Assembly: GCA_934351255.1 (NCBI GenBank)
Contig: CAKRJH010000001.1
Location: 186,001-250,000 of the forward strand
DNA length: 64,000 bases
Source: an uncultured Lachnospiraceae bacterium
GTDB taxonomy: Bacteria > Bacillota > Clostridia > Lachnospirales > Lachnospiraceae
Direction of reading: 5' to 3'
How positions within the stretch are numbered: position 1 is the first letter of the stretch; each line of letters begins with the position of its first letter. Below, piece by piece: positions 42,730 through 50,485 of the stretch. A program made the translations under genes and the position numbers. The notes under the pieces are model-generated. The model had not been told where the DNA came from. It worked only from the letters and a program-made list of their open reading frames with translations, and did no database searches.

Positions 42730-42780
42730 CAAAGATCACACTTATGCTGTACCAAGATTTGCAAAAAAGGTCGGAATTGA

Positions 42781-42809
42781 TTGATAAAAGACGATACCCA
42801 TGATAAGAT
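42781..42809 (+). promoter_or_regulatory. Promoter of small membrane peptide cassette B (sense)
   Basis: TTGATA (42781-42786), a 17-bp spacer and TAAGAT (42804-42809), with TGA before the -10 (extended -10). The leader that follows contains ACCATAACGGTAGGCGGTTG (from 42822), shared with cassette A, and two small hairpins, CCCTC-TACG-GAGGG and CCCG-AA-CGGG. Confidence 0.7.
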
Positions 42810-42920
42810 CATAATGGATGCTACCATAACGGTAGGCGGTTGGCCCTCTACGGAGGGACTGTGACCCTCCTATTACATAGAAACCCGAACGGGAATCAAC
42901 GGAAAGGAGGGCTGAGCCTG

Positions 42921-43016
42921 ATGAGTATTGTTGATTTTATTGCAGTAGTGAGTTTTGGCTTAACCTGCTTTGGATTAGGATATTCCTTTGGTAAGGATAA
43001 TAAGACACAGAAATAG
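42921..43016 (+). CDS. 31-residue membrane peptide, candidate type I toxin (cassette B)
   Basis: The peptide is MSIVDFIAVVSFGLTCFGLG then YSFGKDNKTQK: a hydrophobic segment of about 20 residues followed by a short charged tail. This matches the plan of small holin-like or Fst/TxpA-type toxins. GGAAAGGAGGG lies 9-10 bases before ATG 42921 and can pair with CCCTC/CCCTCC stretches in the leader. It sits between its own promoter and a convergent antisense promoter, with the shared terminator overlapping its stop codon. The amino acid sequence differs from the cassette A peptide, but the RNA layout is conserved. Toxicity is an inference. Confidence 0.7.
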   Translation: MSIVDFIAVVSFGLTCFGLGYSFGKDNKTQK

Positions 43017-43050
43017 CCGCCCCGGTCCTGAGAAAACTGAGCGGCTTTTC
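43016..43050. terminator. Terminator of cassette B
   Basis: GCCGC (43016-43020) and GCGGC (43041-43045) form the base of a hairpin followed by TTTT on the + strand. On the minus strand the tail is TATTT, so termination of the antisense RNA would be weaker. Confidence 0.55.
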
Positions 43051-43102
43051 TAAAGCGTTACATTAAATATCGGGCCAACCGTCTATCGGTGGCATCTTTT
43101 CT
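43016..43102 (-). ncRNA. Predicted antisense RNA of cassette B
   Basis: A minus-strand RNA of about 90 bases from the promoter at 43109-43137 to the shared terminator. Near its 5' end it carries GATGCCACCGATAGACGGTT then GGCCC, the counterpart of the motif in cassette A. It has no open frame. It is inferred from promoter, terminator and the matching layout of cassette A. Confidence 0.5.
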
Positions 43103-43108
43103 ATTAGT

Positions 43109-43137
43109 AATATAACATGATTGTTCTTTGATTTCAA
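43109..43137 (-). promoter_or_regulatory. Antisense promoter of cassette B
   Basis: On the minus strand TTGAAA (43132-43137), a 17-bp spacer and TATATT (43109-43114), with TGT before the -10. Same -35, spacing and extended -10 as in cassette A. Confidence 0.7.
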
Positions 43138-43219
43138 GAGTAAACAAGCCTTCGCTTGAAAGATGCTGATCAAGCACAAAATCAGGTCATAACAATGACC
43201 ATAGGATGAGGCATAGAGG

Positions 43220-43309
43220 ATGAACGAGCCAAGAGCAGTAATAGGTACAAATTCCTGGGGAAGTGCTACATACGAAAACATAGGAGATCACATAGAAACG
43301 AGGAATTAA
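43220..43309 (+). pseudogene. N-terminal fragment of an aldo/keto reductase gene
   Basis: From ATG 43220, after ATAGAGG, the frame reads NEPRAVIGTNSWGSATYEN and stops at TAA 43307. An RAVIGTNSWGSxxYE start is typical of aldo/keto reductases of the YdbC/oxidoreductase type, where the catalytic Asp-Tyr-Lys part would follow. Only about 20 residues match before the sequence diverges, 2 bp ahead of the flavoprotein gene. A deletion has probably joined the start of one oxidoreductase gene to the next. A short leader peptide is an alternative. Confidence 0.5.
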
Positions 43310-43311
43310 AT

Positions 43312-43929
43312 ATGAAAGTGTTAATGCTCAACGGAAGTCCGCGCCAGAACGGCAACACTTCCATCGCATTAGAGGAAATGAGCAAAATATTTGAGTCTGC
43401 CGGCGTAGAGACAGAGATTGTCCGTGTCGGAAGTCGGGATGTTCGAGGCTGTATTGCCTGTGGCCGTTGCGAGAAGTTAGAAAAATGTGTTTTCGACGAT
43501 ATTGTCAATGAACTGGCTCCGAAGTTTGAGGAGGCAGATGGCCTTGTTGTCGCCAGTCCGGTGTATTATGCCTCCGCCAATGCGACTCTGATCGCAGTGC
43601 TGGATCGGCTTTTTTACAGCTCTCATTTTGATAAGACGATGAAAGTGGGAGCCAGTGTGGTATGCGCAAGACGCGGCGGGTGTTCTGCAACCTTTGACGA
43701 ACTGAACAAATATTTTACCATATCCAATATGCCGATTGCCTCCAGCCAGTACTGGAATTCCATCCACGGACGTGTACAGGGCGAGGCGGTTATGGACGAG
43801 GAAGGAAAACAGACTATGCGCGTGCTGGCAAGGAACATGACCTTTCTGATGAAGAGTATTGCGCTGGGAAAAGAAGCGTTTGGGCTGCCGGAGACAGAGG
43901 AACGTGTGGCTACGCATTTTATACGGTAG
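43312..43929 (+). CDS. Flavodoxin-family NAD(P)H-dependent oxidoreductase (iron-sulfur flavoprotein-like)
   Basis: A 205-residue FMN protein with the phosphate-binding loop MLNGSPRQNGNTSIALEEM, the Cys cluster GCIACGRCEKLEKC typical of iron-sulfur flavoproteins, and the flavin-contact block DGLVVASPVYYASANATLIA and LDRLFY. The family moves electrons or reduces quinones and xenobiotics in the cytoplasm of anaerobes. The substrate is unknown. Start ATG 43312 follows ACGAGGAATTAA; the upstream region contains the aldo/keto reductase fragment, so the original promoter may have been replaced. Confidence 0.88.
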   Translation: MKVLMLNGSPRQNGNTSIALEEMSKIFESAGVETEIVRVGSRDVRGCIACGRCEKLEKCVFDDIVNELAPKFEEADGLVVASPVYYASANATLIAVLDRLFYSSHFDKTMKVGASVVCARRGGCSATFDELNKYFTISNMPIASSQYWNSIHGRVQGEAVMDEEGKQTMRVLARNMTFLMKSIALGKEAFGLPETEERVATHFIR

Positions 43930-44031
43930 AGAGACACACAAAGCCGGTACGTCAGACAGCCCCCGTTGCTTGCTGATTTTGTATGCCTGTGGTAACATAA
44001 TTGAAAAGTCTGGGGCGCAGGAGGCGTGTGT

Positions 44032-44169
44032 ATGCAGGAACAGGAATTGACGCCGAATATGAATTACGATCTGCCGGAACGACTGGTGCATGAACTTTCG
44101 GAATTTGCCCGGGAACATGCCATTGACAGGATTGTTTTATTTGGATCTCGGGCCCGGAAACCAGCATGA
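44032..44169 (+). pseudogene. Truncated MNT-type nucleotidyltransferase
   Basis: ATG 44032 follows GGAGG (44020-44024). The 45-residue product ends in FAREHAIDRIVLFGSRARKP and a stop. IVLFGSRAR is the start of the catalytic motif (G-S-x-A-R-G then D-x-D) of minimal nucleotidyltransferases, often the antitoxin or toxin half of HEPN-MNT pairs. The Asp-x-Asp part is missing, and only a short out-of-frame HDLS remains after the stop. A promoter-like TTGCTG-N17-TAACAT lies upstream. No HEPN partner is present, so this is a relic. Confidence 0.6.
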
Positions 44170-44242
44170 TTTGAGCTGGGAGCTGCATTGTGAAACCCAG
44201 AAGTTATTGTGGATGTGATCAAGGAGTACGCAGGGGGAGTCC

Positions 44243-45058
44243 CTACGCTTTCTCAAACACCAATATCTTCTGGGTCATTTTTTTCATGATCGGCAGCCAG
44301 CCGAACGGTTTGAGGATTGGGAAGATGGCTGTCATTCCACGGATGATATTATCGTCTTTGATCTTGCGGAATCCGGTTGCAATGCTGCCCAGATCTTCAA
44401 AGCTGTCTGCACCGAAGATGAATCTGGCGCCGGTTTTCTGGATGGATTCTTCGACATGTTCTTTGTTGACCCATTTTTTTGCCAGGCATTCCATCAGTAC
44501 GGTGGCATTCTCAAAATGATCCCGGATGATTCCAAGCATTGTGGCGTTTTCCTCAGGAGTGAGATACATGGAAAGCCCCTCTATGATGAAAAGCATTTTG
44601 CCGTTGGCTTCGATCTGGTCGGCCCACGCAGGATCCAACACGGAGATGCCGATGGTGGAGACTCTTCCGGATTCCTGATAGATCTGGTCTCTGACGGCAA
44701 TGGTTTCCGGAAGATCCAGGTTATACCATCTGAGTTTGCCGTTGTCCATGCGGTAAAATCGGGTATCCAGTCCGCAGGCGATGTTGACGACGGTGCACTC
44801 CGGATTGCGGTCGATGAAATCTTTTACCAGTTCATCGAAGACCAGAGTTCTGGCTATGACGCCGTTGCTCATGGTGGAGTCACCCTGCGCCAGCGAAAAG
44901 TCATAATCAATGTTTTTGACCAGTTCTACGGCCTTGGCATCGTAGAATTTATGTCCCTTCTGCTGGGAATATTTCGCTCTGGCATAGAAGCTCTGAAGCA
45001 TGGTTTCTGCAGTTCCGTCTAATGTTACTTTGATTTTATCATTCACATTACTCTCCAT
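44243..45058 (-). CDS. Class I SAM-dependent methyltransferase, LCMT/polyketide O-methyltransferase family
   Basis: A 271-residue methyltransferase of the leucine-carboxyl-methyltransferase-like family. Key blocks are LDGTAETMLQSFYARAKYSQ, the SAM-binding VVNIACGLDTRFYRMDNGKL and RWYNLDLPETI, and MLFIIEGLSMYLTPEENATM, all typical. Some members methylate small carboxylic acids or polyketide-like molecules; the substrate here is not known. The GGAGAG near the 5' end overlaps ATG 45058, so a GTG four codons later may be the true start. A strongly folded element at 45061-45140 lies directly upstream and may form its 5' leader. Confidence 0.85.
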   Translation of the reverse strand: MESNVNDKIKVTLDGTAETMLQSFYARAKYSQQKGHKFYDAKAVELVKNIDYDFSLAQGDSTMSNGVIARTLVFDELVKDFIDRNPECTVVNIACGLDTRFYRMDNGKLRWYNLDLPETIAVRDQIYQESGRVSTIGISVLDPAWADQIEANGKMLFIIEGLSMYLTPEENATMLGIIRDHFENATVLMECLAKKWVNKEHVEESIQKTGARFIFGADSFEDLGSIATGFRKIKDDNIIRGMTAIFPILKPFGWLPIMKKMTQKILVFEKA

Positions 45059-45060
45059 TC

Positions 45061-45140
45061 CGCAGACGCATAGCGTCGAAGGAACGCGAGCAAAATATCA
45101 GATTTTGCTCTGCGATCAGGGCTGCTTTGTGGCGTCTGCG
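45061..45140. repeat. Nested inverted-repeat element
   Basis: The outer arms are CGCAGACGC (45061-45069) and GCGTCTGCG (45132-45140). Inside lies a second perfect hairpin, GAGCAAAAT (45088-45096) and ATTTTGCTC (45102-45110), and an alternative small hairpin GACGC-ATA-GCGTC (45065-45077). The 80-bp unit can fold into a branched structure on either strand. It abuts the methyltransferase start. It could be a small mobile or REP-like repeat or a structured leader RNA; with a single copy in the window the sequence does not decide. Confidence 0.55.
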
Positions 45141-45377
45141 ACACAAAAAGCCCGTGTGAAAAATGTTAATTTTGTATGTTTCTGCTGAGTTAGTCTACGC
45201 TAACCGGAATTAGTGTATCACACCATCTGAGGGTTGTCAAAATGGGGCGGTTGTGTATGCTTGCTGTATGTTTGCGCAACGGCAAACAGTATGATACACT
45301 CGGAATGAATTGCATCTCTGCAGTCAATGGAACTAAAACGTGGAGAACGAATATTGACAGAAGGATGGGGGAGTCTG

Positions 45378-45959
45378 ATGGAAGTAATAGAAAACATACT
45401 GCTTGATCTGCGGCAGCCATTGGGATATCTGTGGCCGGCGGTGCTGATCACACTGGCAGCAGTTGCAGGGTACCACCTGGTCTGGCGGCTGGCGCTGAGA
45501 AAGTCCGGTCGGGTGTCACCGGCGATGGTGTTGTTTTTGATCTATATAGAAGTTCTTTTGGAGATGGCATTGTTCTCAAGGGAGCCGGGCAGCCGGGATG
45601 GGATCGATCTGCAGTTGTTTGGCACCTGGGGGATGACGGCGGTTGCACATGCCTATTTTATCGAAAATATTATCATGTTTGTGCCGTTTGGCCTGTTGGT
45701 TCCAAGAGCATTTTTCAGTAGAAAATATGTTATTAACGGGCATTCGGGGCAGACATTCCAAAGATACCTTCTCTGTGTGGCGGCCGGATTTGCGCTGTCC
45801 TGCGTCATTGAACTGGTTCAGCTTGCGACGGGGCGGGGATTCTGCCAGTTAGATGATATTGTGACGAACACAGCCGGAACGGTGCTTGGCTGTGTGTTAA
45901 GCGGTCTGTTCGGCAAGTTCCGGCTGCAAAAAAACATTGACAGATCAGAACAAAGATGA
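45378..45959 (+). CDS. VanZ family membrane protein
   Basis: A 193-residue protein with about five membrane segments and the VanZ-like blocks NIIMFVPFGLLVPRAF and FALSCVIELVQLATGRGFCQ, then LDDIVTNTAGTVLGCVLSGL. VanZ-type proteins are linked to low-level glycopeptide resistance in some contexts, but most members have no known function. ATG 45378 is chosen because GGGGGAG lies 5 bases upstream; the frame extends to 45327 without a good site. The promoter of the TetR gene overlaps its 3' end. It is probably not part of the ABC transporter operon. Confidence 0.85.
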   Translation: MEVIENILLDLRQPLGYLWPAVLITLAAVAGYHLVWRLALRKSGRVSPAMVLFLIYIEVLLEMALFSREPGSRDGIDLQLFGTWGMTAVAHAYFIENIIMFVPFGLLVPRAFFSRKYVINGHSGQTFQRYLLCVAAGFALSCVIELVQLATGRGFCQLDDIVTNTAGTVLGCVLSGLFGKFRLQKNIDRSEQR

Positions 45960-45977
45960 TAACATAACGGCGTTATG
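45937..45977 (+). promoter_or_regulatory. Promoter and palindromic operator of the TetR gene
   Basis: TTGACA (45937-45942), a 17-bp spacer and a weak -10 (TAACAT, 45960-45965). The perfect palindrome CATAACG-G-CGTTATG (45963-45977) covers the -10. The same CATAAC-N3-GTTATG site occurs before the ABC transporter, so the TetR protein probably binds both and represses its own gene. Confidence 0.75.
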
Positions 45978-46038
45978 CAAATGGAATACATCTAACGCAG
46001 CGTGTTCCCCGGAACCCTCTGCGGCGTATGAGAGGATT

Positions 46039-46668
46039 ATGAGACAGGATAATGACACCAAGCAGAAACTGCTTGCCAGTGCGAAAGAAGAGTTTATGGA
46101 GAAGGGCTATCAGGGTGCTTCCCTGCGGGGCATCTGCAAGAAGGCAGGTGTGACCACGGGCGCGCTGTATTTTTTCTTTCAGGACAAAGAGGATCTGTTT
46201 ACTTCTCTGGTCACTCCGGTACTCCAAAAGATCCAGGGCATGATGCAGGAGCACATGCGTCAGGAACTGCTGGATGCGCAGGGGGCAGAGCAGGAAACGG
46301 ACGAACGGAATGACCTGCGCGATGATGCCTATGTCTCCCGGATGATCCTGCAGGAATTGTACCGGGATTATGACAGCGTGCAGCTGCTGCTGACGCGCAG
46401 CCAGGGCTCGAAGATGGCAGGCTGCATTGACATGTTTGTCGAGTATGCCCAACAGGGCTACCGTCATCTCGCCGATGTGCAGGCGCAGAAGATGGGAGTG
46501 AAAGCTCCCGACGATTACACGGTTCACTGGATGGCGCATATGCAGATCGATGCCTTTGTGCATCTGCTGACGCATGAGCCGGATGAACAGAAGGCCATGG
46601 AGCATCTGGAAGACATTGTGCGGTATCTGATCGCGGGCTGGGAAGCACTGTTCGAGAAACACGACTGA
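46039..46668 (+). CDS. TetR/AcrR family transcriptional regulator
   Basis: A 209-residue repressor with an N-terminal helix-turn-helix (TKQKLLASAKEEFMEKGYQG, ASLRGICKKAGVTTGALYFF, FQDKEDLF) and a C-terminal ligand-binding domain. The start at ATG 46039 is preferred: the frame is open from 45937, but that part overlaps the promoter and operator, and MRQDNDTKQKLL matches the usual TetR beginning. AGAGG lies just upstream. It is followed by an ABC exporter with a matching operator, so it most likely represses the exporter until a ligand, perhaps a peptide or antibiotic, binds. Confidence 0.9.
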   Translation: MRQDNDTKQKLLASAKEEFMEKGYQGASLRGICKKAGVTTGALYFFFQDKEDLFTSLVTPVLQKIQGMMQEHMRQELLDAQGAEQETDERNDLRDDAYVSRMILQELYRDYDSVQLLLTRSQGSKMAGCIDMFVEYAQQGYRHLADVQAQKMGVKAPDDYTVHWMAHMQIDAFVHLLTHEPDEQKAMEHLEDIVRYLIAGWEALFEKHD

Positions 46669-46691
46669 TTGGAAAGACGAAAGAGATCAGG

Positions 46692-46717
46692 GCTATGTAC
46701 CTGTTTTGGTACATAGC
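46692..46717. repeat. Perfect 10-bp inverted repeat downstream of TetR gene
   Basis: GCTATGTACC (46692-46701) and GGTACATAGC (46708-46717) around a 6-base loop. There is no T-run after it on either strand (an A-run follows on the + strand), so it is not a typical terminator. It may be an RNA hairpin at the end of the tetR mRNA or an additional protein-binding site before the ABC promoter. Confidence 0.55.
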
Positions 46718-46730
46718 TAAAAAAATATCA

Positions 46731-46750
46731 TTGACATAACGCTGTTATGT
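46731..46750 (+). promoter_or_regulatory. -35 element and TetR operator of the ABC transporter operon
   Basis: TTGACA (46731-46736) overlaps the palindrome ACATAAC-GCT-GTTATGT (46734-46750), the same site as before the TetR gene. An additional half-site GTTATG lies at 46759-46764. A convincing -10 was not found at standard spacing. Confidence 0.72.
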
Positions 46751-46780
46751 ACAAGGCTGTTATGCGGAAAGGAATCTATC

Positions 46781-47482
46781 ATGTATTTGGAAGTGACAGA
46801 CGTAAAGAAGAGTTACGGACAGGGAGACAGCTTTGTCCGGGTGTTAAAAGGGATCTCCCTGAAGGTGCGGCAGGGCGACATGTGTGTGATCCAGGGAACC
46901 AGCGGTTCGGGCAAATCGACCCTGTTAAACTGTATTGGCGGCCTCGATCAGATCGATGAGGGTTCGGTCTGTGTCGATGGGACGCAGATCGCCGGATTGA
47001 AGCCGGAAGCACTTTCGGATTACCGCAGAGATTATCTGGGATTTATCTTTCAGTTTTACAATCTGGTGCCGAATCTGACGGTACGCGAGAATATCCAGGT
47101 CTGCCAGTATCTGTCAAAGCGGCCGCTCGACATGGATGAACTGCTGCAGGTGCTCGGCCTGACCGCACACCAGAACAAATTCCCATCGCAGCTTTCCGGC
47201 GGCCAGCAGCAGCGCTGTGCCATTGCCCGGGCGTTGATCAAGAACCCGAAGCTGCTGTTGTGTGACGAGCCGACGGGCGCGCTGGATTCCCGGACTTCCC
47301 GCGACATTCTGATCCTGCTCGAGCAGATCAATGCGAGATATGGGACGACAATGCTGATCGTCACCCACAACAACTCCATCAAGAACATGGTGGATCAGGT
47401 GGTGGTCGTCAAGGACGGTCAGATCCGCAAAGACTATTACAATGACGTGAAAGTACCGGCAAAGGATTTGGAGGATTTATAG
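46781..47482 (+). CDS. ABC transporter ATP-binding protein (MacB/BceA-type)
   Basis: A 233-residue ATPase with Walker [20 protein letters not shown], the Q-loop [17 protein letters not shown], signature [16 protein letters not shown], Walker [17 protein letters not shown] and the H-loop IVTHNNS. This pattern belongs to the MacB/LolD/BceA group, which works with FtsX-like permeases in export, lipoprotein release or antimicrobial peptide resistance. GCGGAAAGGA lies before ATG 46781. Its stop overlaps the GTG start of the permease by one base, so the two are coupled. The operator upstream suggests TetR control. Confidence 0.93.
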   Translation: MYLEVTDVKKSYGQGDSFVRVLKGISLKVRQGDMCVIQGTSGSGKSTLLNCIGGLDQIDEGSVCVDGTQIAGLKPEALSDYRRDYLGFIFQFYNLVPNLTVRENIQVCQYLSKRPLDMDELLQVLGLTAHQNKFPSQLSGGQQQRCAIARALIKNPKLLLCDEPTGALDSRTSRDILILLEQINARYGTTMLIVTHNNSIKNMVDQVVVVKDGQIRKDYYNDVKVPAKDLEDL

Positions 47483-49881
47483 TGAAACAGATATGGACGA
47501 AACGAATGGCCAGAGACCTGAGAGCAAACCTGATGCGGTATCTGGCGCTGGGGCTGCTGATCTCACTCAGCATGTATCTGGTCGTAAGTATGATTGGGGC
47601 GGCCGAGACCATTATCCGGGGAAGTCAGGCCTCCGATGCCAGACAGAAGGTCGAAGATGGGGAGTTTACGGTGTTTGTACCGCTCAGGGACACGCAGAAA
47701 GAGCGGCTTGCCGGGGAGGGTGTTTTGCTGGAAGATCTGTTCTCAATGGATTATACCTATGGAGACCGGCAGGTGCTGAGAGTCTTTGCCGACCGGCAGC
47801 AGATCGATCTCATCGGTCTGACGAAGGGAAGTCTGCCGGAGGGAGAGCAGGACGTCGTGGTGGAACGGCGTTTTGCCGAGGAAAATGACATTGCCACGGG
47901 AGATTCCATTTCGCTCGGCGGCCGGACATTCCGGGTGTCAGGCATTGGCATTGTGCCGGATTATAACAATGTGCTCAAGACAGTCGGGGATACCGGCAGC
48001 GACTGCAAAAATTTCGGCCTGGCGTTTGTCTCCGGAGAGACTTACGCAGCCATGCGCCGGGAGAAAAAAAGCGTGAAGACCGAGGAGTATACCTATGCCT
48101 ATCGGCTCGGAGACGGCATGACCCACCGGAAACTGAAAGAGCAGCTGGAGAAGATGAAGTTCTCTGCCAATGACGTGGAAGATCCGTTTTTCAAGGAGTA
48201 CTGGGACCGCACGGCAGGCCGGCTTGAGGATCCCATTGTCAAGGGAATACTGACATTGATGCAGGGTTCCGGGGGATTTGACGGGGATCTGGATGACCTG
48301 TTGCAGACCGACACCAGCAATCTGCTGACATTTCTGAAGGCCGGGGACAACGCCAGGATCCAGGCGGCTTCCGGGGATGAGGAGCTGTACCGCAGTGTCG
48401 GCATGATCGCGGGGGCGGTTCTGCTGATCCTGATCTCCTATGTGCTCTCTGTGTTTGTGGTTCATTCCATTGACCGGGAGAGTCAGGTGATCGGCGCGCT
48501 GTATGCGCTGGGGATCAAGCGCAGGAGCCTGATGTTCCAGTACGTGATGCTGCCTACGGCGGTGGCGTTTCTGGGAGGCCTGGCCGGAACATTGCTCGGC
48601 TATTCCCGGTGGGGTGTTCCGGTGCAGATGCAGGATTGTTATGCCTATTATTCGCTGCCGGATCTGGATGTGATCGTCATGCCATATCTGTTTGTCTACG
48701 GCATTGTGGTGCCGGTGGTGATCTCGGTTCTGGTCAATGTCCTTGTAATCCGCAAGCGCCTGAACCAGCCTGTTCTGTCGCTGCTTCGCAATGAAAAGAA
48801 GAGCCGCAGCGCAACGGGAAAACAGATTGGTTCCATGCAGTTTATCCGATTGTTCCGGATCCGCCAGATGCTGCGTGAGACCAGAACCGAATTTACTGTG
48901 GTCTTCGGTGTGTTTGTCAGTCTGCTGCTGGCCATGATGTCGCTGGAGATCTATGCCTATTGTGACAGCGTCAACACAGAGTATGTGCAGGACACAAAGT
49001 ACGAGTATATGTACAGCTATAAATACCCGGAGAAAAAGGCTCCGGAGGGAGGATATGCCGCCTATGCCAAAGGGTTGAAAAAGGAAATCTACGGGTATAC
49101 CTTTGATGTGACGGTGCTGGGAATTCAGGACGACAACCCATTTTTTGATGTGGATCTGCAGAATTCTTCGACCAAAGTGGCGGTCAGTTCTTCGATTGCC
49201 TACAAATATGGCCTGAAAGTGGGGGATACACTGACATTGACCGATGAGGAGGAAGATAAACTCTATGCCTTTGAGATCAGCGGTATCACACAGTATGCGC
49301 CGTCATTCATGGTATTTATGCCATATAAGAAGGCATTGAAGCTGTTTGGGGAATCGGATGACTATTACAATGTCGTCTTCTCGGATCATGCCCTGGATAT
49401 CGAGTCGGGGCGGCTGTATTCCACGGTGTCCAGGCAGGATGTCAAGAAGGCGGCGGGGATTTTCAGCGATATGATGAGGAGCATGATCATCCTGCTGGGA
49501 GCCGTGTCGGTGCTGATCTTTGCGGTCGTGCTGTATCTGATGATGAAAGTGATGATTGACCGGTCTTCCTTCCATATTGCACTGATGAAGATTTTTGGAT
49601 TCCGCGACAAAGAGGTCAAAAAAATGTACCTGGATGCGAACTTCTATATTATTGCGCTGGGGGCAGCTGTGTCGATCCCTCTTGCCAAATGGATCATGGA
49701 TGCGGCGTATGAGCCGGCGTTCGTGCCGAATATCGCCTGCGGCGTCGACAAATCCTTCCCTTGGTGGATGTATGTGGCAGTCTATGCGGTGATCCTGCTT
49801 CTGTATGGCGTCATCAACCGGGTGCTGATGGGACGGATCCGTCAGATGACACCGACGGAGGTTCTGAAAAACCGCGAATGA
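47482..49881 (+). CDS. ABC transporter permease (FtsX-like)
   Basis: A 799-residue permease with an N-terminal helix (about 18-40), a large extracytoplasmic domain (about 45-300), three helices (SVGMIAGAVLLILISYVLSV and following), a fourth near residue 470 before a second outer domain, and three C-terminal helices (MIILLGAVSVLIFAVVLYLM, ANFYIIALGAAVSIP, WMYVAVYAVILLLYGVIN) ending TPTEVLKNRE, a classic FtsX/MacB-like tail. The start is GTG 47482, overlapping the ATPase stop. It would form the exporter with that ATPase. The substrate is unknown; antimicrobial peptides or lipids are common for this type. Confidence 0.9.
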   Translation: MKQIWTKRMARDLRANLMRYLALGLLISLSMYLVVSMIGAAETIIRGSQASDARQKVEDGEFTVFVPLRDTQKERLAGEGVLLEDLFSMDYTYGDRQVLRVFADRQQIDLIGLTKGSLPEGEQDVVVERRFAEENDIATGDSISLGGRTFRVSGIGIVPDYNNVLKTVGDTGSDCKNFGLAFVSGETYAAMRREKKSVKTEEYTYAYRLGDGMTHRKLKEQLEKMKFSANDVEDPFFKEYWDRTAGRLEDPIVKGILTLMQGSGGFDGDLDDLLQTDTSNLLTFLKAGDNARIQAASGDEELYRSVGMIAGAVLLILISYVLSVFVVHSIDRESQVIGALYALGIKRRSLMFQYVMLPTAVAFLGGLAGTLLGYSRWGVPVQMQDCYAYYSLPDLDVIVMPYLFVYGIVVPVVISVLVNVLVIRKRLNQPVLSLLRNEKKSRSATGKQIGSMQFIRLFRIRQMLRETRTEFTVVFGVFVSLLLAMMSLEIYAYCDSVNTEYVQDTKYEYMYSYKYPEKKAPEGGYAAYAKGLKKEIYGYTFDVTVLGIQDDNPFFDVDLQNSSTKVAVSSSIAYKYGLKVGDTLTLTDEEEDKLYAFEISGITQYAPSFMVFMPYKKALKLFGESDDYYNVVFSDHALDIESGRLYSTVSRQDVKKAAGIFSDMMRSMIILLGAVSVLIFAVVLYLMMKVMIDRSSFHIALMKIFGFRDKEVKKMYLDANFYIIALGAAVSIPLAKWIMDAAYEPAFVPNIACGVDKSFPWWMYVAVYAVILLLYGVINRVLMGRIRQMTPTEVLKNRE

Positions 49882-50031
49882 TACCTGGGGCTGCGGGCAA
49901 TGAGATGGCTTTGCGAAGGTTCTGAAAAACCGGCCATGGAGATTTGGAACACGGATACACTTTCTTTTCGGAAAGAGATATGATATAGTCGAATGAGTGT
50001 TATATATCGAAAGCCATTGAAGGAGAGAAAC

Positions 50032-50418
50032 ATGTCTGAGAATCAACAGGACAGGGAGTTACGCAAAGAGGCGTACTGGGAGGAGCATGCGCAGGAGCGG
50101 CAGCGCCTGCTGGATGAAAAAGATCATATTATCCGTCAGATCATGAAGTCACAGCTTGAGCGGGATGCCGTGCCGGGCAAAGAGGATATGGATGATATGG
50201 AAGACCGGATCCGCGATCTCCGCCGCAAAATGAGAGGGATGGATCTGTTCCGGGGAGAGGAAAAGGCGCGCATGCAGGAGGAGATCGACAGTATGCGGCG
50301 GGATATAGAGATCATTTACAAGAGCATTGCCCCCAAGATGAATATGATCACGGAGCGCATCGGCCTGTTAAACGCAAGGCTGGCGCAGATCAAGGAGGAA
50401 TTGGACAGGGAGCGGTAA
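50032..50418 (+). CDS. Small coiled-coil protein of unknown function
   Basis: A 128-residue, highly charged protein that is almost entirely alpha-helical with heptad-like spacing (RELRKEAYWEEHAQERQRLL, EDRIRDLRRKMRGMDLF, EKARMQEEIDSMRRDIEIIY, INARLAQIKEELDRER-like end). There is no signal peptide or membrane segment. ATG 50032 is chosen for the AGGAGAG upstream; the frame is open to 49993 without such a site. I do not recognise the family. It stands between the ABC permease and the promoter of the DUF4430 gene and is probably an independent small transcription unit. Confidence 0.6.
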   Translation: MSENQQDRELRKEAYWEEHAQERQRLLDEKDHIIRQIMKSQLERDAVPGKEDMDDMEDRIRDLRRKMRGMDLFRGEEKARMQEEIDSMRRDIEIIYKSIAPKMNMITERIGLLNARLAQIKEELDRER

Positions 50419-50436
50419 ATATATCTATATTCGCGG

Positions 50437-50465
50437 TTTACAAAATCATCCAAACATTATATAAT
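50437..50465 (+). promoter_or_regulatory. Promoter of the DUF4430 surface protein gene
   Basis: TTTACA (50437-50442), a 17-bp spacer and a perfect TATAAT (50460-50465). Transcription would begin at about 50472, giving a 70-base leader. Confidence 0.75.
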
Positions 50466-50485
50466 GCACAGTGATACAAGAGTTA

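Noticed and set aside
44170..44242. Intact HEPN partner after the nucleotidyltransferase fragment
   Set aside because: Only about 70 bp separate it from the convergent methyltransferase gene and no HEPN-like sequence is present.
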